Source: Spirochaetota bacterium (GTDB taxonomy: Bacteria > Spirochaetota > UBA4802 > JAGODF01). Taken from it: 64,000 nt of DNA. The stretch is from assembly GCA_029974015.1 (NCBI GenBank), contig JARKUF010000038.1:99672-163671 (forward strand). Reading direction: 5' to 3'. Below, piece after piece: positions 25,746-34,285 of this stretch. The notes beneath the pieces were generated by a model. The model was not told the DNA's origin. It did no database searches and saw only the letters and a program-made list of their open reading frames with translations. The translations under genes were made by a program, and so were the position numbers. Numbering within the stretch: the stretch's first letter is position 1; each line of letters starts with the position of its first letter.

Positions 25746-25790
25746 CGGGGAAATAACCTGATTTTTCTGACTGCCCTTAGTTTTAAAGGT
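25746..25790 (+). repeat. Dispersed modular repeat, copy 8 (fragment)
   Basis: Only the right part of the unit: GGGGAAATAACCTG, then TCTGACTGCCCTTAG and TTTTAAAGGTTAG. Compare CTGACTGCCCTTA with GTGACTGCCCTTA of copy 7. Confidence 0.55.
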
Positions 25791-25803
25791 TAGAATATTA
25801 TTG

Positions 25804-25832
25804 TTGACACAGAATCTTTTTGTATTTAGGAT
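25804..25832 (+). promoter_or_regulatory. Sigma-70 promoter of the DUF5684-like gene
   Basis: TTGACA at 25804-25809, a 17-base spacer, and TAGGAT at 25827-25832. The coding start is 50 bases downstream with GGAGG in front of it. Confidence 0.65.
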
Positions 25833-25881
25833 TATTTTAGCAGTTTAAGCACAAAAAATACAATTCTCTGGAGGGCTTGTT

Positions 25882-26226
25882 ATGTATCAAAGCGAAGGCA
25901 GCACATTTGGCTTGATCATCCAACTGCTGATCATTGTTGCAGTAATTGCGGGCCTGTAGAAGGTTTTTGAAAAGGCGGGCAAACCCGGCTGGGCAGCGAT
26001 AATTCCCATTTACAACATCTGGGTCTGGATTGAAATCTGCAAAAGGCCCTGGTGGTGGATTTTGCTTTTTCTCATCCCGATAGTAAACATCGTCATATAC
26101 ATCATTTTAAGCATTGATCTTGTCAAAAAATTTGGACAGCCAGGTTTTCATGCCCTTGCTTTTATTTTCCTGGGGTTCATATACCTGCCATGGTTAGGTT
26201 TCGGACCCGCAACATATAGAGGATAA
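25882..26226 (+). pseudogene. DUF5684-like small membrane protein, broken by an in-frame TAG
   Basis: Reading from ATG 25882 gives 25 codons, then TAG at 25957-25959, then an open frame in the same phase to TAA at 26224-26226 (114 amino-acid positions in all). The join reads GL-stop-KVFEKAGKPGWAAIIP, and this family normally has W before K(V/I)FEKAGKPGWAAIIPIYN. One base (TGG to TAG) explains the break. The rest has three membrane segments (WWWILLFLIPIVNIVIYIIL, FHALAFIFLGFIYLPWLG). Promoter and ribosome site are intact, so the inactivation looks recent. Function of the family is unknown. Confidence 0.8.
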
Positions 26227-26555
26227 CCATGTAGAATAACCCTTCCCCGAGACGGAGCTCTTTCAGATTGTCTCGGGAAATCCTCCTTGCTGATGAACAC
26301 GTTGCAAGTGGTCTACACAATCAAATGAGCCACTTACGCATGTCAGCAACACAAAATACATATTGCAAAGCAATTTCAAGCTAACGCGACTGCAAATTCC
26401 CCTGTGGCCAAACACACCCGCAACTACGGACACGGATGTCCGGTAATCCCGGTGGGCACAGGATGTGCCTTCACCGGGCTACATCCCCTCGCGGACGCTG
26501 AGTAGGGCGCAGCCCGTATCGAAGCGCGGCGCTTGAGCGAGTGCGCGGGAGGGCC
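26227..26555. other. Gap between the broken membrane-protein gene and the intron 3' end
   Basis: A hairpin, CCCGAGAC / GTCTCGGG with a 16-base loop at about 26244-26277, may end the upstream transcript although it has no T-run. The last 120 bases are GC-rich. No gene is seen. The intron 3' exon junction is at its right edge. Confidence 0.4.
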
Positions 26556-28429
26556 ATCGAGTAGGAGGGGGCGGCTAACCCCCGTCCTCTCACACCACCG
26601 TACGTACGGGTCCGTATACGGCGGCTCACCAGCCTTGACGAAGCTTCGGATATAGTTTCAACAGATCAATCAATCCAAGATTTTCCCAGAACGAGTTATT
26701 GAGCGCCTTTTGAATTGACAACATCTTCGTCATTTGCCAATCCTTCTTGCTTGAATTGCCGGCCATATAGGCAAGGTCCTTATCCACACCCAGACTGATC
26801 AGTTTCCGCACTTTTGTTCTTGGACGCTTCCATTGTTGCCAGATGCATAGCCGCATTCTACGGCGTATCCATCCGGACAGGGCTCCAAGAACCGACGGAC
26901 TGTCGGTCAACGCGTAATAACCAAGCCATCCGCGGAGGTAGCGGTTCAGGAGTTTCACCCGTTCTTCCGTGGGTATCGGCCAGGACGGGTTTGTAATCTT
27001 CCTTATCCTGTCCTTAAACCGTTTAAGCGATTGTCGGGATATTGTGATATCCACGCCATACCCCAGTATCATAAAGGTGAACCCGAGAAATTTCCTCACC
27101 GTAGGATGCCCCACGGCACTCTTCTTTCGGTTGACCTTTAGTTTCAATCGCTTTTCAAGAAAACGAGTAATGCTCTCCATGACACGCTCCCCGGATTACC
27201 TCGACCTCACATAAATGTTGCAGTCGTCGGCGTACCGGCAAAACTTGTGGCCACGCTTTTCCAACTCCTTGTCCAGTTCATCGAGCATGATATTAGCCAG
27301 AAGGGGGCTTAAGGGGCTTCCCTGCGGCGTTCCTTCCTTGCTTGCCACGCGTACTCCCTCCACCATGATTCCCGCCTGAAGGTATCTTCGGATCAATTTC
27401 AGAAGCCTTTTGTCCGTTACCTTTCGGGCTATAAGACTCATGAGGATGTCGTGGTTGACCCGGTCGAAGAACTTCTCAAGATCGATATCCACCACCACGT
27501 AGTGGCCTTCCTCGATGTAATTCCTGGACTGCCTCACCGCCTGATGCGCACTTCTTCCCGGCCTGAATCCATAACTTGATTCGGAAAATCCGGGATCGAA
27601 AATAGGCGTGAGCACCTGTAGTATGGCCTGCTGGATAAATCGGTCGATCGCATTTGGTATCCCGAGAATTCGTTCTCCACCGTCCGGTTTGGGTATCGTC
27701 ACCCTGCGCACCGCAGAAGGAACATATGTTCCTGAGATAATCCGCTCTTTAGCCGACGACCAATGGGTTTTCAGATACTTTCCGAGGTTCTTTGCCGTCA
27801 CTCCATCAGGCCCGGCCGCTCCACCGTTCGCTTTGACGCGCTTGTAGGCAGCTCTCAGATTCTCGGTCTCAAGCATCTGTTCCAGCAAATCCATTACCAT
27901 TCCTCTTACTCCGCGAGATTTCCTCGGTTCTTGCCGCTTCGGCCTCTGCTACCGTCCTTTGATATCCGGCTTCACCTTCATCGCCGGGCGGCGGTTACCC
28001 TTTCGGCTCTCATTGACCGACTGCGAAATTGCCGTCTCCATCTCTTGACTGATGTTCGGCCCTTCATCCCGGTTTCCCGAAACTACTATGGCCTCTGCTG
28101 ACTTCTGCAGGGTCAGCGGAGCCTCGCGACTCCGATTACTTCCTGTGGAAGCCTCCCTGCAGACCTCCCGGGGTAAGTCAACCTGCCTCCGTCACACTCC
28201 TGCCGAATATACACCACGGCCTCTTGATGGATATGGACTTTGCAGTCAAGCGCCCGCTCGTCCAGACCGTAATGCCTCAAATCCGGTTTTTGTACATCAG
28301 GTCATGACTTTGCTAGCCACTTCCTTCAGATTCCGCCTCGCGGCGGACAGCTCGTGGTTCGCCAACCTTCACCTCCATCAGGTTGGTTCGAGACTTTAAC
28401 TCTTAAGCCGGTTGACATGCCCGGCACAC
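26556..28429 (-). mobile_element. Group II intron with multidomain reverse transcriptase (disrupted)
   Basis: Minus-strand element. The 5' end is set at GTGTG (28425-28429), followed by the usual domain I text (CCGGCTTAAGAGTTAAAGTC, then TGGAGGTGAAGGTTGGCGAA). Domain V is near 26590-26635 (GAGCCGCCGTATACGG, then TACGTACGGTGGTGTG), domain VI follows (GGGGGTTAGCCGCCCCC) and the 3' end CTACTCGAT is at 26556. Length about 1.87 kb. The open frame lies in domain IV. Just upstream of the insertion point on the minus strand is a small hairpin (GGACA-AGGA-TGTCC). Boundaries are by consensus and could be off by a few bases. Confidence 0.85.
26626..27900 (-). pseudogene. ltrA: Group II intron reverse transcriptase/maturase with in-frame TAA
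   Basis: Reverse-transcriptase fingers and palm span residues 1-234 (GPDGVTAKNL, SSYGFRPGRSAHQAV, VDIDLEKFFDRVNHD, GTPQGSPLSPLLANIMLDELD and the catalytic FCRYADDCNIYV). TAA at 27196-27198 follows NIYVRSR, then the same phase continues SGERVMESITRFLEKRLKLK and a maturase X domain with the C-terminal RRMRLCIWQQWKRPRTK. Family members have Lys or Arg here, so one substitution (e.g. AAA to TAA) accounts for the stop. The truncated product keeps the YADD motif but loses thumb and maturase parts. AAGAGGA precedes the ATG. Confidence 0.88.
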
Positions 28430-28714
28430 GCTCTCGGACATCCTTGTCCTTCGCGGCATTCGGCCATCCTGGCCAGCAGGCGTGGGGAGGGGGCCGCATG
28501 TCTCCTCCCCACGGATGCCCGTTCCTTGCAGGATGAAAGTAGCCAGTGGGAACACATGTTGAAGTACAATTGCGCTCACAAGGAACAGGAACTCGCAAAA
28601 AACATCCTCCAATGTTTCAGAAACTCGAAACCTGCGATTTACTCAAACAAAGCCACCGCAAAAAACATATTGCCACGAAAAATCCTGTGGCACAGTATGT
28701 GCTTAACTTAAACC
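28430..28714. other. Gap upstream of the intron; hairpin-rich, no gene
   Basis: Contains a long hairpin (GTGGGGAGG / CCTCCCCAC, about 28483-28513), a smaller GGCCAGGATGGCC-type stem and a direct repeat GCAAAAAACAT (near 28594 and 28657). No promoter of good quality was found for the gene at 28715. Confidence 0.4.
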
Positions 28715-29335
28715 ATGAAAACCCTGAATATATGCCGCCCCGGCTACGGGGCTTCCTGCGCACTCTGCTGCGGGAGCCATAACTACGATGCGCCCTTAGA
28801 GGAGATTGACCACCTTTATCGCAAAAGGGCGGAAGTCCTGAAAAACTACAGCCGTGATTATATTGTCCGCCGAATGCGGGGAAGCCGGAGCGATCTTACC
28901 GGCTCCTACTATTTCGCCCGGGACGCCGTGGAAGAATACATCATCACCCTCCCCCGCCTTTACGATGACGGGCTCCAGTGTCCCTTTGTCGCCTATATCG
29001 GCGACGGCAACATCCTGGGCTGCGCGCTCTACCCGCGTGAAGAAAAAGAAGATTACCGGTACGACTGCTTTCAAAACTACACCTGCAAATATTTCTCCTG
29101 TCCGGCCTCCGATGTCCTCACCGATGCGGAAATCCTCTTCGCCGCCAAGCTCTTTCGGGACTGGTATTATTACACTCTGCTCATCCACTCCGTTGACATT
29201 CTTAAAAAACTTGCCCATGAATACTCAAACCCCGAAAACATCCCCTCCGGAGAAATTAAAAAGCTCAGGGAAATACTGCTCTCCTCTCTGAAGTCGGAGA
29301 AAGAGCTCCACGCCCTTTCATCATATTTCTCTTGA
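28715..29335 (+). CDS. Cysteine-rich protein with CxxCC cluster, unknown function
   Basis: 206 residues. The N-terminus holds CRPGYGASCALCC (Cys7, 15, 18, 19), which resembles the metal-chelating CxxxCxxCC motif of YkgJ-like proteins. Further cysteines sit in LQCPFVAYI, GCALYP and DCFQNYTCKYFSC, so eight to ten could bind a metal or Fe-S cluster. The C-terminal third is helical. No signal peptide and no clear ribosome site. GC content returns to the level of the main chromosome here. Not assigned to a known family. Confidence 0.65.
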   Translation: MKTLNICRPGYGASCALCCGSHNYDAPLEEIDHLYRKRAEVLKNYSRDYIVRRMRGSRSDLTGSYYFARDAVEEYIITLPRLYDDGLQCPFVAYIGDGNILGCALYPREEKEDYRYDCFQNYTCKYFSCPASDVLTDAEILFAAKLFRDWYYYTLLIHSVDILKKLAHEYSNPENIPSGEIKKLREILLSSLKSEKELHALSSYFS

Positions 29336-29414
29336 AATTATTATCGCCGGGTCATACATTAATCCCGACGTGGGACTGTCCCGCGGGGCGGCCCTTTCGC
29401 AAAGGAGGCACAGA

Positions 29415-29885
29415 ATGCGGATTACATCACGTTCCTTTGAAGACGGCGGCAGCATGCCGGCGAAGCACGCCATGAAGGAGGCCCCGGGCGGGGCCAATGT
29501 GTCCCCCCATCTTCTCATAAACGATATACCCGCCGCCGCGAAGTCGATCGCCGTGGCAATGGTGGACCGCCACCCCATGGCGCGAAACTGGGTCCACTGG
29601 CTCGCGGTAAACATCCCGCCTTCGGCGGCGGAAATAGAAGAAGGCTCCTCCGGCACCATGCCCGGCGGGGCCCTGGAGCTTGAAAACACCTTCGGCTTTA
29701 AAGGTTATGGCGGGCCCCGCCCTCCTCGCGGAAGCGGCGTCCACCATTATGAAATCACGGCATACTGCCTATCGGAAACCATCGCACCTGAAATGACGCG
29801 GCCTTCGGAAAAGGAGTTCATCGGCATGGTCCAGGGGAAGGTGCTGGCGAAGGCGAAAATAACCGCGGGCTTTGAAATCAAGTAG
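29415..29885 (+). CDS. YbhB/YbcL family (PEBP-like) protein
   Basis: 156 residues. Family blocks include GGANVSPHLLINDIPAAAKS, AVAMVDRHP, NWVHWLAVNIPP, GFKGYGGPRPPRGSGVHHYE, where the SGVHHYxxxxYAL segment forms the anion site. These are cytosolic or periplasmic proteins of the phosphatidylethanolamine-binding fold with poorly known bacterial role. ATG 29415 is chosen for AAAGGAGG 7 bases upstream. Sixteen bases before the TetR gene, on the same strand, so probably co-transcribed. Confidence 0.88.
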   Translation: MRITSRSFEDGGSMPAKHAMKEAPGGANVSPHLLINDIPAAAKSIAVAMVDRHPMARNWVHWLAVNIPPSAAEIEEGSSGTMPGGALELENTFGFKGYGGPRPPRGSGVHHYEITAYCLSETIAPEMTRPSEKEFIGMVQGKVLAKAKITAGFEIK

Positions 29886-29900
29886 GCTGGGACGCACCGC

Positions 29901-30551
29901 ATGAACAAGCGTGAAAGGCGGGAACTCATCATCGACTGCGCGAAGTCACTTTTTGTAGAAAGGGGATTTCACAATGTCACCGTGGGGGACATCATCGAAA
30001 AGGCGCGGATAGCGAGGAGCACTTTCTACGCCCACTTCACCTCAAAGGACGAAATATTTTCCCTGCTGATGGACGACTTCAGTGAAACGCTCCGGCGGTC
30101 GGTACTCGCCATCAACATTTCCAGGGCAGGAGACGGACGGCAACTGGCGTCAGAGATTCGGTCCATGACCCTAGGCCTCATCGACACCCTGGAGAAGAAC
30201 GCCGACCTGGTAAGGCTCCTGGTCACGGCCTCCCAGGGAAGCGACAGCGCCTTCGACAGGAAGATAGGCGATTTCTACGGCGGGGTCCTCGCGGCAATAC
30301 GTCAGCTCCTGTGGGAAGGGACGGCGGACGGGAACGTCAAGCCGCTTGACCCGCATATCATCTCCTACGCAATCCTCGGGTCCATTAAGCAGGTGCTCAT
30401 CCAGTGGCTCGTCTACGAAGAAATCAGCGACATCCGCGGGGTGATGGACGATATCATCCGCTACCATCTACACGGCATCGCCACCAGGGTGGACTCGGAG
30501 GCCCATGAGGCGGCGCAGGCGCAGATACCTGACCCGGTTAAGGGGGTTTAA
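29901..30551 (+). CDS. TetR family transcriptional regulator
   Basis: 216 residues. The N-terminal helix-turn-helix reads ELIIDCAKSLFVERGFHNVT, VGDIIEKARIARSTFYAHF and SKDEIFSLL, standard TetR. The ligand-binding part (residues 60-200) is helical and has no recognised signature. Its 3' end overlaps the convergent gene 30468-31367 by 84 bases. The operon mate is the PEBP protein, and its targets may include this operon or the MFS gene nearby, but no operator was identified. Confidence 0.88.
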   Translation: MNKRERRELIIDCAKSLFVERGFHNVTVGDIIEKARIARSTFYAHFTSKDEIFSLLMDDFSETLRRSVLAINISRAGDGRQLASEIRSMTLGLIDTLEKNADLVRLLVTASQGSDSAFDRKIGDFYGGVLAAIRQLLWEGTADGNVKPLDPHIISYAILGSIKQVLIQWLVYEEISDIRGVMDDIIRYHLHGIATRVDSEAHEAAQAQIPDPVKGV

Positions 30552-31367
30552 TAAAGGAGACAGCTTGCTCCCGGGCGCTTCGGGCACCATAAGCTGGGGC
30601 ATCGTTCTAAGGGAGAAGAGTATCCTGCCCTCGTCGCGGGCCCGTAGAAAGGACGCCACGGCGCTAATGAACATGTCCCTGGGAAACACTCCCCGGACTT
30701 CAGCAAACCCTATCGCCCTCAGGCCGTCCCTTATGATGGTACTGCAGTTTCGCGAGAAAAAACGAAACTCCGAATACTTATGTGGCCTCTTCGGGTCAAC
30801 CGGAGCTTCGTGGATATGCCGCATCATCTCCCTGTTGAATTCGTCGAGGGCGCCGATGTCCGCCCCCTGCACCCGGGCCGCGTGGATGGTCCTCATGAAA
30901 TTGCGGCCAAACTTGTCGTAATATGGACGGGCGGGGTCCGAAAGGTCGAAACGCCCCGTCACGGGATGGGGCGCGAATTCCCCCAGGGCCGGCCGGTATA
31001 GATACTCCTCGGGAGAGATGATTTCGTTCTCGTTTATTAAATGTGAATAGTTGAAGATGGCGCCGTTGATATTTATGGCGATATGCCCGAAAGTAGAAGC
31101 GGGATATTTCACCAGGCGCTCGTTGTAGTAAAGATCGAAGAAGGGCCCCTGGTGCGGGGCCTCACGCGGCCAGAGGATGATGATGGGTTCCCCATTTTCA
31201 TAGTCGCGCTGGGGCAGGGCCCGTGCGTTTACCGGCCTCCCCTTCCAGTGGGTTAGATACCCCTGCCATATCCGCCTGCCCTCCAGGCGCCGCCCCCCTT
31301 CCCCTTCGATGAACGCGACGCCCCCTTCCTCACGGAGAAAGCCGCTGAATACCGTGCCGTCCTTCAT
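30468..31367 (-). CDS. Permuted papain-like (DUF4105-type) protein
   Basis: 299 residues. The pattern has a histidine block first, FGHIAININGAIFNYSHL, and a cysteine block later, FFSRNCSTIIRDGLRAIGF. This is the permuted order of NlpC/P60-like and DUF4105 proteins, where Cys and His form the catalytic pair. Such proteins may cleave amide or ester bonds in the envelope. No signal peptide is seen at the start used here, so the start may be wrong or the protein cytosolic. It follows the MFS gene after 18 bases. Confidence 0.6.
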   Translation of the reverse strand: MKDGTVFSGFLREEGGVAFIEGEGGRRLEGRRIWQGYLTHWKGRPVNARALPQRDYENGEPIIILWPREAPHQGPFFDLYYNERLVKYPASTFGHIAININGAIFNYSHLINENEIISPEEYLYRPALGEFAPHPVTGRFDLSDPARPYYDKFGRNFMRTIHAARVQGADIGALDEFNREMMRHIHEAPVDPKRPHKYSEFRFFSRNCSTIIRDGLRAIGFAEVRGVFPRDMFISAVASFLRARDEGRILFSLRTMPQLMVPEAPGSKLSPLLNPLNRVRYLRLRRLMGLRVHPGGDAV

Positions 31368-31385
31368 GGGCCCGAAGCGGCGGCG

Positions 31386-32726
31386 TCATTCCCCTTCATG
31401 GGACCGCGCCGAGGCCATCCCCCGCTCCTGGTCGATGAAAAACATCACCGCCAGGGCGATGACAAAGAAGGCCGCGCAGAGGAGCACCGCGGTCTTCAGG
31501 CCCAACTCCTTCTGGAGAAACCCGAGTGCGATGAGGCCGAAGATGGCGGCGAACCGGCCCGCGAGGCTCCAGAGTCCGTAGAATTCCCCGGACTTCGATT
31601 CCGGCGAGAAAATCCCCACCATGGCGCGGCATGACGACTGGGTGGCCCCGAGGCCCAGCCCCGCGATGGAGCCGACGATGAGGAAAAACTGCTGGGCCTC
31701 CATGGAGGTCCCCAGGGCGCCGTTAAGGAAGGCCGTGAACTCACGCGTCCCCCAGATGAGGATGATGGCGACAATCCAGAGAAGCAGAGTAATGGCATAG
31801 GTCTGCTTCGCGCCAAGCCTGTCCTGCACCAATCCGAAGACAAAGGCCCCCAGGGCCGCCGTGAGCTGGGTGATGATGAACATGAGGGTCTGGACTCCCG
31901 GCGTCCACCGGACCACCTGGTCCCCGTAAATGAAAGCGAAGCTGATGACGATTGAAAGCCCGGCATAGGAGAAAATGAAAGACAGGAGAAGTATCATGAG
32001 GTCCCTGTAGTCCCGAATGTCCCGAAAGGTCTGCACCATCCGCCGTAAGCCTATGGTAAAATGGTTCTCTCCGGCAGGAAGCGGCTTTGCAGTCCCGCGC
32101 TCCTTCACCCAGAGAAAGGTGGGTATGGCCGCCACAAGGAAAAAGGCCCCCGTAATGGGTCCCACGAAACGCAAGTTTGGAAAATTCTCCATGGTCTGCG
32201 GCCCCAGGCCGAAGAGGACTATCGCCGTTGACGCCAGTCCCCCGAAATATCCAAGGCCCCAGGCATAGCCGGAAATTTTTCCCAGTTCATCCGGAGTTCC
32301 CAGGTGGGGAAGGAAACTCGAAATAAAGGCCTCCCCGAGGGAAAACCCCACATTGGAAAGTATGATGAACACCATCCCGAGATACACATATCCCGGCTCC
32401 ACAAAATACAGTGCCGCTGTAGCAACCACCGTAAGAATATAACTGCCGAAAAGGAACTTCTTCTTCGACGCGGAAAAATCCATAATGGCGCCGATGAACG
32501 GCGCTGAAACGAGGACAAGCAGATAGCTTATGGAGAGCGCCAGGCTCCAGAGGAAATTGCCCATCCTGTAATCGGGGCCGTCTCCCACGATGAGCCTGGG
32601 AAAAAGAACGCTAAAAACCACTGTGATAATGACGGTAGTATAGGAGGAATTGGCAAAGTCGAACATGGCCCAGCCGAAAATTTCCTTCTTAGAAGATTTT
32701 TTCGACGATTCTTTCACCTGTTCCAT
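31386..32726 (-). CDS. MFS transporter of the UMF1/Atg22-like family
   Basis: 446 residues with about 12 membrane segments. The opening EIFGWAMFDFANSSYTTVII is the hallmark of the UMF1 family, related to yeast vacuolar effluxer Atg22. Also APFIGAIMDFSASKKKFL, the loop between segments 2 and 3. Substrates in bacteria are not known. GAGGGT precedes ATG. Transcribed with the DUF4105-type gene, and separated from the upstream htrA by a strong hairpin terminator. Confidence 0.88.
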   Translation of the reverse strand: MEQVKESSKKSSKKEIFGWAMFDFANSSYTTVIITVVFSVLFPRLIVGDGPDYRMGNFLWSLALSISYLLVLVSAPFIGAIMDFSASKKKFLFGSYILTVVATAALYFVEPGYVYLGMVFIILSNVGFSLGEAFISSFLPHLGTPDELGKISGYAWGLGYFGGLASTAIVLFGLGPQTMENFPNLRFVGPITGAFFLVAAIPTFLWVKERGTAKPLPAGENHFTIGLRRMVQTFRDIRDYRDLMILLLSFIFSYAGLSIVISFAFIYGDQVVRWTPGVQTLMFIITQLTAALGAFVFGLVQDRLGAKQTYAITLLLWIVAIILIWGTREFTAFLNGALGTSMEAQQFFLIVGSIAGLGLGATQSSCRAMVGIFSPESKSGEFYGLWSLAGRFAAIFGLIALGFLQKELGLKTAVLLCAAFFVIALAVMFFIDQERGMASARSHEGE

Positions 32727-32843
32727 GTACCCTCTCTGTGGCGTAACTTGGAAGCCCGCGCATCAGAAGCAATGCCGGGGACCCCGGCGCCGATTTCCTT
32801 TGGACGGATTTGGACACAACTGGCGGGAAAAGTCAAGCCATAT

Positions 32844-32874
32844 AAAAGCGCCGCCGCCGTTACCGGCGGCGGCG
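32844..32874 (-). terminator. Intrinsic terminator of htrA
   Basis: An 11-bp GC stem CGCCGCCGCCG / CGGCGGCGGCG with a four-base loop (32849-32874), followed on the minus strand by CTTTTATAT. It lies 22 bases past the htrA stop codon. Confidence 0.8.
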
Positions 32875-32895
32875 TGTCATCCGGGGGGCGATGTG

Positions 32896-34053
32896 CTACT
32901 CGCGCTCTTTGACCGTGACAAAGAGGTTGAGGCCCGCCTTGTCGCGCCAGACCAGCATCTTCAGAGTGCTGCCAATGGAGGCCTTTTCAACCTCCTGCAG
33001 CAGGTCCGGAAACCCCTTTATGTCGGTGTTGTTGATTTTTGTGATAACGTCGCCCACACGCATGCCGGCCTTCTCGGCCGGGCCATTGGGCACCACGGCC
33101 CCCACGAGGGCCCCTTCGTTCTTCGGGAGGCCAATCTCTTTCGCGTACTCCTCGGTGAAGGGCACCACCTGGACGCCAATAAAGCCGCGCCGTACTTTTT
33201 TATGGGTCTTCAACTGGTCGAGGACCATCTTCGCCTGGTTTATCGGAATCGCGAAACCGATCCCCATATAGCCTCCGCTGTTTGAGTAAATCATCCTGTT
33301 TATGCCGATCACCTCTCCGTCAATATTGATGAGGGGCCCGCCGGAATTGCCGGGGTTGATGGAGGCGTCGGTCTGGATATGGGACTGGGAGCCTCCCATG
33401 AGGTCCACATCGCGCCGCGCCGTGGCGCTCACCACCCCCACGGTGAAAGTTTTATCGAGGCCGAAGGGGTTTCCGATTGCGATGGCCCAGTCTCCCACGC
33501 TCACTTTGTCGGAGTCGCCGAAGAAAACCGGGGAAAATTTCTCCCTGGACTTAATTTTGAGGAGGGCCAGGTCGGTCCTTTCGTCGGAGCCCACCACTTC
33601 CGCCTCATAGGTTTTATCGTTCACCTTCACCGTCACCTTGTCCACGTCCTTTACCACATGCTGGTTGGTGCAGACATATCCGTCCTTCGAGATAATAAAA
33701 CCGGAACCCAGCCCGCGGCGCTTCTGTGTTCTGGGTCCCTGGCCCCGGAACTGTGGGCCGAAGAACTGGTTGAAGAAGGGATCGTCGAAAAAAGGATGGG
33801 CGCGGATTTTCACCGTCTGTTCGGTGCTGATGAAGACCACCCGCTCGTGGTAAAGCTCATTTATCTGGCGGAAGACTTTTTGAATCTCCCAGGCCCTTGC
33901 GTTCTCGGCGCTTCCTTTAAGCGGTGATTCAGCCGTTTCCCCGAAGAGGGCCTTGCCGGTGTAGCACGCAAAATTCGATATGGACAGGGCGGTCAATGCG
34001 GCCGCCATCAGCATAATTTGAAGCACCGCACATCTTCTCAATGTCGGTTTCAT
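32896..34053 (-). CDS. HtrA/DegP-type serine protease
   Basis: 385 residues. N-terminal hydrophobic segment (LQIMLMAAALTALSISNFAC), with a possible lipobox at SNFAC. The trypsin-like triad is complete: His in CTNQHVVKD, Asp in DERTDLALLK, Ser in NPGNSGGPLI. One C-terminal PDZ domain follows (RRGFIGVQVVPFTEEYAKEI to DIKGFPDLLQEVEKA). Periplasmic quality-control protease. ATG 34053 has AAGGTGG at the right distance; the GTG three codons earlier is less likely. Single-PDZ layout is like DegS or gram-positive HtrA. Confidence 0.93.
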   Translation of the reverse strand: MKPTLRRCAVLQIMLMAAALTALSISNFACYTGKALFGETAESPLKGSAENARAWEIQKVFRQINELYHERVVFISTEQTVKIRAHPFFDDPFFNQFFGPQFRGQGPRTQKRRGLGSGFIISKDGYVCTNQHVVKDVDKVTVKVNDKTYEAEVVGSDERTDLALLKIKSREKFSPVFFGDSDKVSVGDWAIAIGNPFGLDKTFTVGVVSATARRDVDLMGGSQSHIQTDASINPGNSGGPLINIDGEVIGINRMIYSNSGGYMGIGFAIPINQAKMVLDQLKTHKKVRRGFIGVQVVPFTEEYAKEIGLPKNEGALVGAVVPNGPAEKAGMRVGDVITKINNTDIKGFPDLLQEVEKASIGSTLKMLVWRDKAGLNLFVTVKERE

Positions 34054-34083
34054 AAAAGCCACCTTCTTGCTCCGATAATTATA

Positions 34084-34196
34084 GGGAACTCCTAAAAAAT
34101 TAAATTTTTGGGGTTCGCACGATGTGTAAATACCGGCATACTCAGGACTCAGGCTTTCCCGCCAGCCGAAGGAGGGCGGGAAAACTTGAATTAGAA
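34084..34196 (+). repeat. Dispersed modular repeat, copy 9
   Basis: Full-form copy: GGGAACTCCTAAAAAATTAA with AATTTTTGGGGTTC, then ATACCGGCATACTCAGGACT, then hairpin CTTTCCCGCC-AGCCGAA-GGAGGGCGGGAAAA, then TTGAATTAGAAT. It lies between htpG and htrA. Confidence 0.82.
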
Positions 34197-34285
34197 TCCG
34201 CCTGTACTAATCCGCAAACCCGCAGGGTATCTGCGCACATAATGTATGTCCGACACCCCGGGAATGGGTTACACTTTTTTTTCCG

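Noticed and set aside
25882-27900. Possible stop-codon readthrough or recoding (TAG in one gene, TAA in another)
   Set aside because: All other genes in the window use TAG, TAA and TGA as ordinary stops, and no recoding structure is seen, so single-base inactivation is simpler.
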